Assembly (NCBI GenBank): GCA_010029175.1
Contig: RGNC01000054.1
Span: forward strand, 1-12,030
Length of the DNA: 12,030 nt
Direction of reading: 5' to 3'
Origin: Synechococcaceae bacterium WB8_1B_136
GTDB lineage: Bacteria; Cyanobacteriota; Cyanobacteriia; PCC-6307; Cyanobiaceae
Shown here: piece after piece, positions 1 to 6,520 of the stretch
Numbering within the stretch: position 1 is the stretch's first letter
How the letters are laid out: each line of letters begins with the position of its first letter
Program-made: the position numbers and the translations under genes
The notes under the pieces: model-generated
Database searches by the model: none
What the model was told of the DNA's origin: nothing
Seen by the model: only the letters and a program-made list of their open reading frames with translations

Positions 1-549
1 GGGCAGCAGGCGATTGTTGCCACCTGTGTGGCAGCGGCCGCGCTGTTGAGCGGCTGCGCCGGCCTGGTGCCGCGGCGCCAGGCGGCGGCGCCTGTTGGCC
101 TGGGGCCTGAAAGCCGCCAGGATCCAGCCCTGAGCGGCAACGGCCGGCTGCTGGCCTCGGTTGTGGAGCGCGGCGGACGCAGCACCGTGTTGCTTCAGGA
201 TCGCCGCAGCGGCCAGGTGCTGCCGCTGCGCCACCTGCGGGGCCAACAACCCCACAGTTCGCCGGCCCTGAGCTGGAATGGCCGCTATCTGGCACTGCTG
301 GTGCAGCGGGGGCCCCACCGCCAGGCCGTGGTGGAAGATCGGCTCACGGGCCAGTTCTATCCGCTCCTGCTGCCGCCGGGACGGGAACCCCAGCGCCTCA
401 GCCTGGCGGCGGATGGCCGGCAGGTGGCCATCGACCTGCTCGACAACGGCCAACGGCGGGTGGAGGTGTTCGATCTCAGCACGCTGCTGGAGGCCGATCT
501 GGCCCCGGGCCAGCGGGAGAGCGGCGGCGGCCCGGGGATGGTGCCATGA
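1..549 (+). CDS. TolB-like beta-propeller lipoprotein (5' end outside window)
   Basis: The reading frame is open from the first base. A hydrophobic stretch ends in the lipobox LLSGC, with the lipidated cysteine encoded at 55-57, so this is probably a lipoprotein anchored after signal peptidase II cleavage. A GTG at 28 could serve as a start, but it would leave a signal peptide of only about ten residues with no basic n-region, so the true start probably lies upstream of base 1. The mature part holds three repeats with the PALSxNGRxLA pattern (ALSGNGRLLA, ALSWNGRYLA, SLAADGRQVA), each followed by a strand ending in VLLQDRRSG-like residues. This is typical of TolB/PD40 (WD40-like) propeller blades. 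Three blades are too few for a closed propeller. The gene overlaps the next one by four bases (ATGA), and that gene is a paralogue, so the two proteins probably work together. The precise role is unknown; TolB itself belongs to the Tol-Pal envelope system, but no other Tol gene is visible here. Confidence 0.8.
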   Translation, partial: GQQAIVATCVAAAALLSGCAGLVPRRQAAAPVGLGPESRQDPALSGNGRLLASVVERGGRSTVLLQDRRSGQVLPLRHLRGQQPHSSPALSWNGRYLALLVQRGPHRQAVVEDRLTGQFYPLLLPPGREPQRLSLAADGRQVAIDLLDNGQRRVEVFDLSTLLEADLAPGQRESGGGPGMVP

Positions 550-1043
550 GGCGTTGGCTGTGGCGCACCGCCTGGCTACTGCCGGCCCAGGCCCTGCTGC
601 TGCTGTTGGCGGGATGCCTGGGGGGACAGCTGCGGCCCCTGCCTGGGCTCAACCAGCAGCTGAGCCGCCTGGGCAGCAGCCACGACCCCGCCTTCACGGG
701 CCAGTGGCTGGCCCTGATCGCCGCTCGCCAGGGCCGTGAACAGGTGGTGCTGGTGAACACCAGGCGCCAGGCGCCGGAGCCACTGCCTGGTCTGAACCGC
801 CCGGATGCCCAGCCCCTGAGCGTGGCCGTGGATGGCCAGGGGGAACGGCTGGCGCTGGTGCGGCAGCTGGAGGGGCGCACCGAGCTGGTGCTCTACCGCC
901 GCTCGCTGATGAGCCTTCAGCCGATCAGGATCGAGCCCGCCGGCGTGCCACGCCAGGTGAACCTCAGCACCGATGGCCGCGTGCTGGCCGTGGAGGTGAG
1001 CCGGGGCGGGCTCTGGCAGGTGGACCTGCTGGAGCTGCCCTAA
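546..1043 (+). CDS. TolB-like beta-propeller lipoprotein, paralogue of the upstream gene
   Basis: The 165-residue protein begins with a basic n-region (MRRWLWR), a hydrophobic core and the lipobox LLAGC, with Cys24 as the probable lipidation site. The remaining part again carries three PD40/TolB-like repeats (around residues 45-80, 85-125 and 130-165), the clearest being VNLSTDGRVLAVEV. The ATG overlaps the upstream stop codon as ATGA, which implies translational coupling and a fixed stoichiometry. The stop is only 13 bases from the end of the convergent hli gene, so there is no room for a separate terminator. The organisation suggests tandem duplication of a short propeller lipoprotein. Together the two proteins would supply six blades, the number in a TolB propeller; that is an inference. 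Its cellular role is not known from the sequence. Confidence 0.82.
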   Translation: MRRWLWRTAWLLPAQALLLLLAGCLGGQLRPLPGLNQQLSRLGSSHDPAFTGQWLALIAARQGREQVVLVNTRRQAPEPLPGLNRPDAQPLSVAVDGQGERLALVRQLEGRTELVLYRRSLMSLQPIRIEPAGVPRQVNLSTDGRVLAVEVSRGGLWQVDLLELP

Positions 1044-1056
1044 CCCCGCCACCCCC

Positions 1057-1260
1057 TCAGGACACAAACCCGGCCCATTTCAGGAAGGTCTGGCCGCTCA
1101 GGGCCTCCACCAACAGGATGGCGGCAAAGCCCACCATGGCGAAACGGCCATTGACCCTCTCGGCATAGGCGCTCCACCCGAAGGCGGGCACATCCTGGGT
1201 GGTGGCGCTGGTGGCAGGCGTGGTGGGGGCGGCAGGCGTGGCAGGGGCGGAGTCGGTCAT
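1057..1260 (-). CDS. hli: High-light-inducible protein (Hli/Scp), single-helix chlorophyll-binding
   Basis: This is a 67-residue protein with the Hli/ELIP helix signature AERVNGRFAMVGF at residues 33-45, where Glu34 and Asn37 are the expected chlorophyll ligands, followed by a hydrophobic helix to about residue 53. Hli proteins sit in the thylakoid membrane, bind chlorophyll and carotenoid, and protect or help assemble photosystem II under high light or other stress. The N-terminal 25 residues are an Ala/Pro/Thr-rich linker containing an in-frame six-codon duplication. I chose the ATG at 1260, which leaves four bases after the upstream ABC transporter stop. A GTG at 1272 would add four residues and overlap that gene by eight bases. 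Neither start has a strong Shine-Dalgarno, which fits translation coupled to the transporter. Identification is firm; regulation by light is known for the family but not visible here. Confidence 0.93.
   Translation of the reverse strand: MTDSAPATPAAPTTPATSATTQDVPAFGWSAYAERVNGRFAMVGFAAILLVEALSGQTFLKWAGFVS
1213..1248. repeat. 18-bp tandem duplication in the hli N-terminal linker
   Basis: Two adjacent 18-base units (1213-1230 and 1231-1248) match at 16 of 18 positions. The length is six codons, so the reading frame is kept, and the minus strand encodes APATPA followed by APTTPA in the flexible linker before the membrane helix. Confidence 0.85.
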
Positions 1261-1264
1261 GGCT

Positions 1265-3256
1265 TCAGGCACCGGGGTTGAAGGTATAGCTGGCGGACGG
1301 GATCAGCTTCCAGCCCCCCTCGCCGTCGAGCTCCAGCACCGTGTCGTGGAACGACTTGAGGGTGGGCCGATGCCCCACGCTCACAAAGGCCATCTCACGC
1401 TGGGCCAGCAGTTGGTAGAGGTGCTTCTCGGTGGCCACATCGAGGGCACTGGTGGCCTCATCCAGCACCACGAAGCGCGGCGAGTTGAGCAACAGGCGGG
1501 CAAAGGCCAGGCGCTGCTGCTCGCCGAGCGACAGCAGCCGCGGCCAGTCCTGCTTGATGTCGAAGTCGGGATAGCGCTGCACCAACTCCGGCAGACGCAC
1601 CTCCTCCAGCACGCTGCGCAGGTGCTGGTCACTGAAGCGCTTGGGATCCTGGGGGTAACAGAGCTGCTCCCGCAGGCTTCCGAGAATCATGTAGGGCTTC
1701 TGGGGGATGAACAGCAACTCCGAGAGCGGCGGCCGCTCCACCTGGCCGGCGGCGGGAGGCCAAAGGCCACTCACCAGGCGCAGGAGTGAGGTCTTGCCGC
1801 AGCCACTGGGCCCCACCACCAGCACCCTCTGGGAGGGCGCCACCTCCAGGCTGAGATCGCGGATCAGGCGCCGCTCGCTCTGGGGGGGCACCAGATCCAC
1901 GTGACTCACCAGCAGGGCATGGCTGCAGGCCTCGGCGCTGGCTTCACCCTCCAGCTGATCCCGGTCGGTGTTGGCACGGCCGATGGTGTCCACCTTGCCC
2001 TGGAAGCCCTCCAGACGGCTGATGGAAGCGGAGAAGGCGGCGAGCTGGTCGATGTTGTTGACGATGTAACTCACCGAAAACAACACCTGGGAGAAGGCGA
2101 TGCTGGCCTGTCCGAACACACCGAAGTCCACCTGTTTGGCGAAATAAATCGGCGCAATCACCAGCCAGGGCAGGAAGCGGGAGAAGTAGTCGTAGGAGCG
2201 CTGAATCACACTGATCAGTGCCTGCCAGACGATCAGGCGGTCGTAGTTGCGGATCGCTCCGAACAGCCGGCGCTCCGCCTCCCGCGCCTCCTGCTGCTCG
2301 CCTCGGTAGAAGGCGATCGATTCGGCATTGTCACGGATGTGAACCAGGCCGTAGCGGAAATCAGCCTCGAGCCGCAACTGGTCGTAGTTCAGGGCCACCA
2401 ACTTGCGGCTGGCGAACACGATCAGGGCGGTGCCAGCCACGGAATAGGCGAGCAGCCACAGGGCCAGCTTTGAGCTGATGGTCCACAGCACCACAATGAA
2501 GCTGAGGAAGGTGAGCAGAGCCGCGACAATCTCGACGGTGACACTGAGACTGGTGCTGGTGAAACTGGCCGTGTCCTGCGAGATCCGCTGGTCAGGGTTA
2601 TCAATCTCCTCTGCTGTTTCGTCGTTGGGGTTGAGAATATAATAGGCGCGATTCGAGAGATACCGGGTCAACAGACGGCCGCTCAACCACTCCCGCCACA
2701 GCAAACCCAGCTTGGGAATCAGGTAGCTCTGCAGCGCGCGGATGGGCAGAGCCAGCACCAGGCAGAAGGCATAGATCGCCACAACCTGCCAGAACTCATC
2801 GGCCTTGTAGGCCACCAGAGTGTTATCAACATTGCGGGCGATATAGCTGATGCCCACGTTGATGCCGTTGATCACCAGGATCAGCAACGTGATCACGCCC
2901 ATCAACAGCCAGGGCAGCCAGCGCCCTTGGCGCAGCTTGCCGCGCAGAGCCACAAAACAGCCCGATCCCAGGGCAAACAGCACCATCACCACCGCTCCGG
3001 CGGGACTGCTCCAGATGGCGGCCACCTGCTGGGGCACCCCAGGCAGGAAGCGCCCCTGCAGCTCGGGGATCAGGGCGCCACTGAGGGCCACCACGGCGGT
3101 GAGCAGCAGCAGGGTGGAGCCCACCACCACCGCCAGCAGAGCGGCGATCAGCAGCAGAAACTGCCAGGCGCTGGTGTCCTCAATGGGCAGGAAGTAGGGC
3201 TGGGCCAGGCGCTGCAGCTTGCCGAGCTGGTTGCGGAAGGCCGATAGGGGGCTCAT
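1265..3256 (-). CDS. SbmA/BacA-type ABC transporter, fused permease and ATPase
   Basis: This 663-residue half transporter has an N-terminal membrane domain (about residues 30-420, roughly six to eight helices) and a C-terminal ATPase. The membrane domain carries the hallmarks of the ABC_membrane_2 / SbmA-BacA family: NPDQRISQD near residue 225, and LEADFRYGLVHIRDNAESIAFYRGE-like residues near 300-325. The ATPase has Walker A GPSGCGKT (about 481-488), signature LSLGEQQRLAFAR (about 571), Walker B VVLDEATSALD (about 595) and an H-loop histidine in SVGHRP (about 625), so it should be active as a homodimer. Characterised relatives (YddA, SbmA/BacA, mycobacterial Rv1819c) move peptides, vitamin B12 or other bulky hydrophilic solutes. 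The substrate here cannot be read from sequence. The gene lies 24 bases after the HIT gene and four bases before hli, so the three are probably cotranscribed. The middle of the membrane domain is locally less G+C rich than its neighbours. Confidence 0.9.
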   Translation of the reverse strand: MSPLSAFRNQLGKLQRLAQPYFLPIEDTSAWQFLLLIAALLAVVVGSTLLLLTAVVALSGALIPELQGRFLPGVPQQVAAIWSSPAGAVVMVLFALGSGCFVALRGKLRQGRWLPWLLMGVITLLILVINGINVGISYIARNVDNTLVAYKADEFWQVVAIYAFCLVLALPIRALQSYLIPKLGLLWREWLSGRLLTRYLSNRAYYILNPNDETAEEIDNPDQRISQDTASFTSTSLSVTVEIVAALLTFLSFIVVLWTISSKLALWLLAYSVAGTALIVFASRKLVALNYDQLRLEADFRYGLVHIRDNAESIAFYRGEQQEAREAERRLFGAIRNYDRLIVWQALISVIQRSYDYFSRFLPWLVIAPIYFAKQVDFGVFGQASIAFSQVLFSVSYIVNNIDQLAAFSASISRLEGFQGKVDTIGRANTDRDQLEGEASAEACSHALLVSHVDLVPPQSERRLIRDLSLEVAPSQRVLVVGPSGCGKTSLLRLVSGLWPPAAGQVERPPLSELLFIPQKPYMILGSLREQLCYPQDPKRFSDQHLRSVLEEVRLPELVQRYPDFDIKQDWPRLLSLGEQQRLAFARLLLNSPRFVVLDEATSALDVATEKHLYQLLAQREMAFVSVGHRPTLKSFHDTVLELDGEGGWKLIPSASYTFNPGA

Positions 3257-3280
3257 GGGAGCGGGCAGGTGGCGCCATTC

Positions 3281-3631
3281 TCACCCAGGCGGCCAGGCCA
3301 GGGGGCGCCCCCCGATCACGTGCACGTGCAGGTGGAAGACGGTCTGCCCCGCCTCAGCTCCACTGTTGATCACGGTGCGGAAACCCTCCAGGCCCTCCTG
3401 GCGGGCCACCTGGGCGGCCACCAGCAACAGATGACCCAGCAGGGGACCGTGCTCCTGGCGGGCCTCGGCCAGGTTCACCACCGGCTCCCGCGGGATCACC
3501 AGGATGTGCACAGGGGCCTGGGGCTGCACATCGCGGAAGGCCAGGCACTGCGCATCGGCATACACCTGGTCGCAGGGGATCTCCCCCCGCAGGATGCGGC
3601 CAAAAATCGTTTCGTTGACGGGCTCAGCCAT
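3281..3631 (-). CDS. HIT (histidine triad) family nucleotide-binding protein
   Basis: This 116-residue protein matches the HINT branch of the HIT superfamily in length and sequence. The N-terminal part is TIFGRILRGEIPCDQVYAD, and the C-terminal part holds NSGAEAGQTVFHLHVHVIGGR with the triad His100-x-His102-x-His104. HIT proteins of this branch hydrolyse nucleoside phosphoramidates or aminoacyl-adenylates, with the middle His as nucleophile. The start at 3631 (MAEPVNETIF) aligns with typical HINT starts; the frame stays open further upstream but those residues are low-complexity and belong to the divergent intergenic region. The gene is first in a probable operon with the ABC transporter (24-base gap) and hli, and is divergent from comM. 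Its physiological substrate is unknown. Confidence 0.92.
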   Translation of the reverse strand: MAEPVNETIFGRILRGEIPCDQVYADAQCLAFRDVQPQAPVHILVIPREPVVNLAEARQEHGPLLGHLLLVAAQVARQEGLEGFRTVINSGAEAGQTVFHLHVHVIGGRPLAWPPG

Positions 3632-3645
3632 GGACGCCGGGGGCG

Positions 3646-3689
3646 GTTGCGGAGGGCCCGGATGCCGCGGCCACGGAGGGGCCCGCAAC
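3646..3689. repeat. Imperfect inverted repeat in the HIT-comM divergent intergenic region
   Basis: The arm at 3646-3659 (gttgcggagggccc) pairs with 3679-3689 (gggcccgcaac), giving an 11-bp stem with a three-base bulge around a 19-base loop that itself contains ccgcgg. It lies in the 104-base region between the two divergent start codons, where both promoters must lie. It could be an operator or an RNA hairpin in the HIT leader; in DNA this G+C rich it could also be chance. Confidence 0.35.
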
Positions 3690-3735
3690 GGCGGAACAGC
3701 GGTGGAACAACACCCCTGAACGATCCGGTGGCTTG

Positions 3736-5310
3736 ATGTTGGCACGATGCAGCGGCGGCGCCCTGACGGGCCTGGAGGCCGTGGAGGTGTCGGTGGAGGT
3801 GGACATCGCTCCGGGCCTGCCCGGCCTGCTGATGGTGGGACTGGCCGATGCGGCGGTGCAGGAATCGCGCGAGCGGGTGCGGGCGGCCCTGCGGAACAGT
3901 GGATGGCGCACGCCCCTCACCCGGGTGATCGTGAACCTGGCGCCCGCCGACCTGCGCAAGGAGGGCCCCGCCTTTGATCTGCCCATCGCCCTGGCGGTGC
4001 TGATGGCCAGCGGCCAACTGCAGCCAGAACGCATGCGGGCCGTGTGGAGCGCCGGCGAACTGGGCCTTGATGGCAGCCTGCGGCCGATCCGCGGGGCCAT
4101 GGCCCTGGCCCTGGCGGCCCGCCGCAGTGGGGCCAGGGCCCTGGTGGTGCCCCAGGCCAATGGAGCCGAAGCGGCCCTGGTGGAGGGCTTGCCGATCTGG
4201 TCGGCGGAGAGCCTCAGCCAGGTGCTGGCCCTGCTGGCGGATCCGTCCCAGGCCGCTCCCCAGCGGCAGCGGCCCCGGCCCCGCCCCAGGGGTCCTGCGC
4301 TCGACCTGGCCGACGTGCGGGGCCAGCTGCATGGCCGCCGCGCCCTGGAAATCGCCGCCGCCGGTGCCCACCACCTGCTGCTGGTGGGGCCGCCCGGCAG
4401 CGGCAAGACAATGCTGGCCAGGCGTCTGCCCGGGCTGCTGCCGCCCCTCAGCCGGGATGAGGCCCTCGAACTCAGCCAGCTCTATTCCGTGGCGGGCCTG
4501 CTGGAGCGCGATGGGGGGCTGCTGCAGCAACGGCCGTTCCGGGCGCCGCACCATGGCTGCTCCAGCGCGGCCCTGGTGGGGGGCGGCAGCGTGCCACGGC
4601 CCGGGGAACTGGCCCTGGCGCACCACGGGGTGCTGTTCCTCGATGAACTGGGGGAGTTCCGGCGCGACGTGCTCAACCAACTGCGCCAGCCCCTGGAGGA
4701 GGGGGAAATCTGGATCAGTCGGGCCCGGCAGCGGCAGCGCTTCCCCTGCGCCGCCTCCCTTGTGGCGGCCACCAATCCCTGCCCCTGCGGCTGGTTCGGC
4801 GATCCTGGCCGGCCCTGCCGCTGCAGCACCTCCATGCGGGAGCGCTACTGGGGGAAGCTGTCGGGGCCGCTGCTGGATCGGATCGACCTGCAGGTGGTGG
4901 TGCGACGGCTGGACGCGGAGGATCTGGGCCGCAGCTACCGAACGGCCAACGGATCGTGCGGCACAGACAGCAGCGGCTCTGAAGGCAACGGTTCTGAAAG
5001 CAGCGCCGTAGTGGCGGGTCGTGTGGCCAAGGCCCGCCGTCGCATGCAACACCGCAACCCGGATGGCGTTGCCAACAGTCAGTTGACGGGCGCAGGCCTG
5101 CGGCGCCTCGGACAGATTGAAACCGAGGCCCTGCAGCTGTGGCAGCAGGCGATGCAGCAACGGGGGCTGAGCGCCCGTTCAGCCGAACGGGTGTTGCGGG
5201 TGGCCCGAACCATTGCCGACTTGGGCGACCAAGACAGCGTGGACGCCACGGCGATCGCCGAAGCCCTCAGCTTCCGCAGCTTTGATCAGTGCCGGCGGGC
5301 TGGGGGCTGA
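3736..5310 (+). CDS. comM: ComM/YifB family Mg-chelatase-like AAA+ ATPase
   Basis: This 524-residue protein has the three-part layout of YifB/ComM: an N-terminal Lon-protease-like ChlI domain (about residues 15-140, VDIAPGLPGLLMVGLAD and KEGPAFDLPIALAVL), a central Mg-chelatase-like AAA+ domain, and a C-terminal helical domain (RVAKARRRMQHRN onward). Visible ATPase motifs are Walker A GPPGSGKT (218-225), the RAPHHGCSSAALVGGG loop, Walker B LFLDELGEF (Asp303) and sensor-1 ATNPCPCG (346-353), followed by a second Cys pair near 360. ComM is a hexameric helicase that promotes branch migration during natural transformation in Vibrio, so the gene hints at DNA integration ability rather than chlorophyll synthesis. 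The ATG at 3736 gives the standard start; a TTG lies just before it. A Ser/Gly-rich insert (about residues 405-425) precedes the C-terminal domain. It is divergent from the HIT gene and convergent with rpsU. Confidence 0.93.
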   Translation: MLARCSGGALTGLEAVEVSVEVDIAPGLPGLLMVGLADAAVQESRERVRAALRNSGWRTPLTRVIVNLAPADLRKEGPAFDLPIALAVLMASGQLQPERMRAVWSAGELGLDGSLRPIRGAMALALAARRSGARALVVPQANGAEAALVEGLPIWSAESLSQVLALLADPSQAAPQRQRPRPRPRGPALDLADVRGQLHGRRALEIAAAGAHHLLLVGPPGSGKTMLARRLPGLLPPLSRDEALELSQLYSVAGLLERDGGLLQQRPFRAPHHGCSSAALVGGGSVPRPGELALAHHGVLFLDELGEFRRDVLNQLRQPLEEGEIWISRARQRQRFPCAASLVAATNPCPCGWFGDPGRPCRCSTSMRERYWGKLSGPLLDRIDLQVVVRRLDAEDLGRSYRTANGSCGTDSSGSEGNGSESSAVVAGRVAKARRRMQHRNPDGVANSQLTGAGLRRLGQIETEALQLWQQAMQQRGLSARSAERVLRVARTIADLGDQDSVDATAIAEALSFRSFDQCRRAGG

Positions 5311-5318
5311 AGTCCCTC

Positions 5319-5350
5319 AGAGGTGCGTTGAAGCAGAGGTGCGTTGAAGC
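5319..5350. repeat. Exact 16-bp tandem duplication after comM
   Basis: The unit agaggtgcgttgaagc occurs twice in a row, exactly, at 5319-5334 and 5335-5350; the match extends one base upstream. It fills much of the 79-base gap between the convergent comM and rpsU stops. It encodes nothing I recognise and looks like a recent slippage duplication. Confidence 0.9.
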
Positions 5351-5362
5351 CCGAGCAAGGGA

Positions 5363-5384
5363 TGGCGCAACCGGAGAAGCGCCA
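5363..5384. terminator. Weak hairpin between convergent comM and rpsU
   Basis: Arms tggcgc (5363-5368) and gcgcca (5379-5384) form a perfect six-base stem with a ten-base loop. It is placed where both comM and rpsU transcripts should end and could act on either strand. There is no clear T-run after it in either direction, so a canonical intrinsic terminator is not shown. Confidence 0.3.
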
Positions 5385-5389
5385 AACAA

Positions 5390-5560
5390 TCAGCGGCGGC
5401 GGCGGCGCTGCTGGGCCTTGCGCTTGTACTTCTCGGTTGGGGTCTCGTGATGACGCAGACGCTTGAGGTCGGCAAAGATTCCAGCCTTCGACACCTGTCG
5501 CTTGAAGCGGCGCAGCGCCGATTCGATGCCTTCGTTCTCGCCAACGGTGACCTGGGTCAT
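5390..5560 (-). CDS. rpsU: 30S ribosomal protein S21
   Basis: This 56-residue protein matches the S21 family: MTQVTVGENEGIESALRRF, then KRQVSKAGIFADLKRLRHHE, then a very basic tail KYKRKAQQRRRRR. S21 binds the 30S platform near the anti-Shine-Dalgarno region of 16S rRNA and takes part in initiation on structured mRNAs. The ATG at 5560 aligns with cyanobacterial S21 starts; a possible upstream in-frame start would add 13 residues that do not resemble the family. It lies 54 bases after the DUF3747 gene on the same strand, so it may share its transcript or have its own promoter in that gap. It is convergent with comM. Identification is firm. Confidence 0.96.
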   Translation of the reverse strand: MTQVTVGENEGIESALRRFKRQVSKAGIFADLKRLRHHETPTEKYKRKAQQRRRRR

Positions 5561-5609
5561 GTACCGCTCAATGGGTCTGCAATCTGCCAATCGTAGCAAC
5601 TGCCCCGGC

Positions 5610-5622
5610 GCCGCTCAGCGGC
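5610..5622. repeat. 13-bp palindrome over the DUF3747 stop codon
   Basis: The sequence gccgctcagcggc is a perfect six-base inverted repeat around one central base and includes the stop codon at 5615-5617. With no loop and no T-run it is unlikely to be a terminator. It may be a protein-binding site or simply chance. Confidence 0.35.
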
Positions 5623-6253
5623 TGGGCTGGCTGGTGGGCTGGCTGGACTGGCCCTGCAACGGGGCCGCAGGCGCTGCACTGGCCGGGGCTGCGGCCTGCG
5701 GCCAGCTGTCGCGGTAGAGGTACACATGCCCCAGGGCACGGCCGCCGAACTGGCGGCGCATCAGCTTCCAGCCGGGCTCGGGCACGAACAGCAGGAATCC
5801 ACCGGCATGGCCGCCGGTGCGGGCCACCACCATCTCCGGGCCGGCACTGGCCTTGGTGGGGATGGCCAGCAGCTGGTTGTCGTTGCCCTGGCGCACCACG
5901 CTGAGGCGATACACGGTGGCCAGATCCGAGCCTCCCACCCGCACCGAATAGCCGTTGGCATCGATGAAGCGGTTGCAGATGCCGGTGAAGTCGAAGGTGG
6001 CCAGCAGCGGATTCACCACGGCGGGGCTGGCGCCCTGCACCGAGAAGCAGGGCCGGGCGGCACTGCGCTGTTCGTAGATGTTGAGCTGGGCGCGGCTGCC
6101 ATCGCCGATGGGGGCCGCCACGATCACGAACTTGCTCTGATCCACCTCCGCGGCATTGAACAGGGCCTGGCTGCTGGCCGGCAGCTGGGGAGCCAGGGCG
6201 GCGAGCCCGGCGGCAGAAAGCAGCGACACCAGGGTGCGGGCCGGGTTGATCAC
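5615..6253 (-). CDS. DUF3747 family exported protein
   Basis: This 212-residue protein starts with a signal peptide (about residues 1-30, likely cut near SSQA-LFNA). The core then matches the cyanobacterial DUF3747 family: VDQSKFVIVAAPIG (38-50), QLNIYEQ (56-62), ARPCF with Cys69, FDFTGICNRF with Cys93, and GWKLMRRQFGGRALGHVYLY near the C-terminus. The two conserved cysteines could form a disulfide outside the cytoplasm. The family has no assigned function. The C-terminal 25 residues are an Ala/Pro/Gln/Ser-rich tail containing a 12-bp in-frame duplication. The start is GTG at 6253, because a TGA lies in frame just upstream. It follows the small membrane protein gene by 58 bases and precedes rpsU by 54. 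Confidence 0.88.
   Translation of the reverse strand: MINPARTLVSLLSAAGLAALAPQLPASSQALFNAAEVDQSKFVIVAAPIGDGSRAQLNIYEQRSAARPCFSVQGASPAVVNPLLATFDFTGICNRFIDANGYSVRVGGSDLATVYRLSVVRQGNDNQLLAIPTKASAGPEMVVARTGGHAGGFLLFVPEPGWKLMRRQFGGRALGHVYLYRDSWPQAAAPASAAPAAPLQGQSSQPTSQPSR
5624..5647. repeat. 12-bp tandem duplication in the DUF3747 C-terminal tail
   Basis: The units gggctggctggt (5624-5635) and gggctggctgga (5636-5647) match at 11 of 12 positions. They keep the frame and encode a doubled SQP-containing motif at the end of the DUF3747 protein. Confidence 0.8.
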
Positions 6254-6311
6254 AGCGGGGGTTCAGGCACTGCGGCGATCGTAGAAGTGGCGCTGCGCTT
6301 GGCCACAGCCC

Positions 6312-6509
6312 TCAGGCCGGCTTGTTGATCCGGATCGCCACCAGCAGGCTGAGCAGGGTGCCGGGCAGGGCCAGCCCCAGGATCAGTCGCGTGGTGCCTT
6401 CGCCCAGATCCGGGTCGCCATAGGCCAGCTCAAACACGGAGCCAGTGGCGGCGATCCCGAGGATGCAGGCGAGGGCCAGGAACAGGCCGGCCAGGGGTTT
6501 CATGGGCAT
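6312..6509 (-). CDS. Small two-helix membrane protein of unknown function
   Basis: This is a 65-residue protein with two hydrophobic segments (about residues 5-27 and 40-60) separated by a short acidic loop (FELAYGDPDLGEGTTR), and a short C-terminal end RINKPA. I do not recognise a characterised family. The compact gene, 11 bases after the peptide deformylase stop and on the same strand, with normal codon use for the region, supports it as real. Either ATG at 6509 or ATG at 6503 could be the start; neither has a clear Shine-Dalgarno. It probably sits in the cytoplasmic or thylakoid membrane. No function can be assigned. Confidence 0.72.
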   Translation of the reverse strand: MPMKPLAGLFLALACILGIAATGSVFELAYGDPDLGEGTTRLILGLALPGTLLSLLVAIRINKPA

Positions 6510-6520
6510 GGCGGGTGTCC

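Noticed and set aside
3496..5160. A 554-codon open frame on the minus strand opposite comM
   Set aside because: Its translation is rich in Gln, Arg, Ala, Gly and His with no domain pattern, as expected for the reverse frame of a G+C-rich gene; comM on the other strand has all family motifs.
5251..5258. A HIP1 palindrome (gcgatcgc) inside comM
   Set aside because: HIP1 is abundant in many cyanobacteria; I noticed only one clear copy, which says nothing special about this locus.
6287..6306. Possible terminator hairpin between the small membrane protein and DUF3747 genes
   Set aside because: The stem is only five base pairs (gtggc/gccac) with a ten-base loop and no T-run, so it is not better than chance in G+C-rich DNA.
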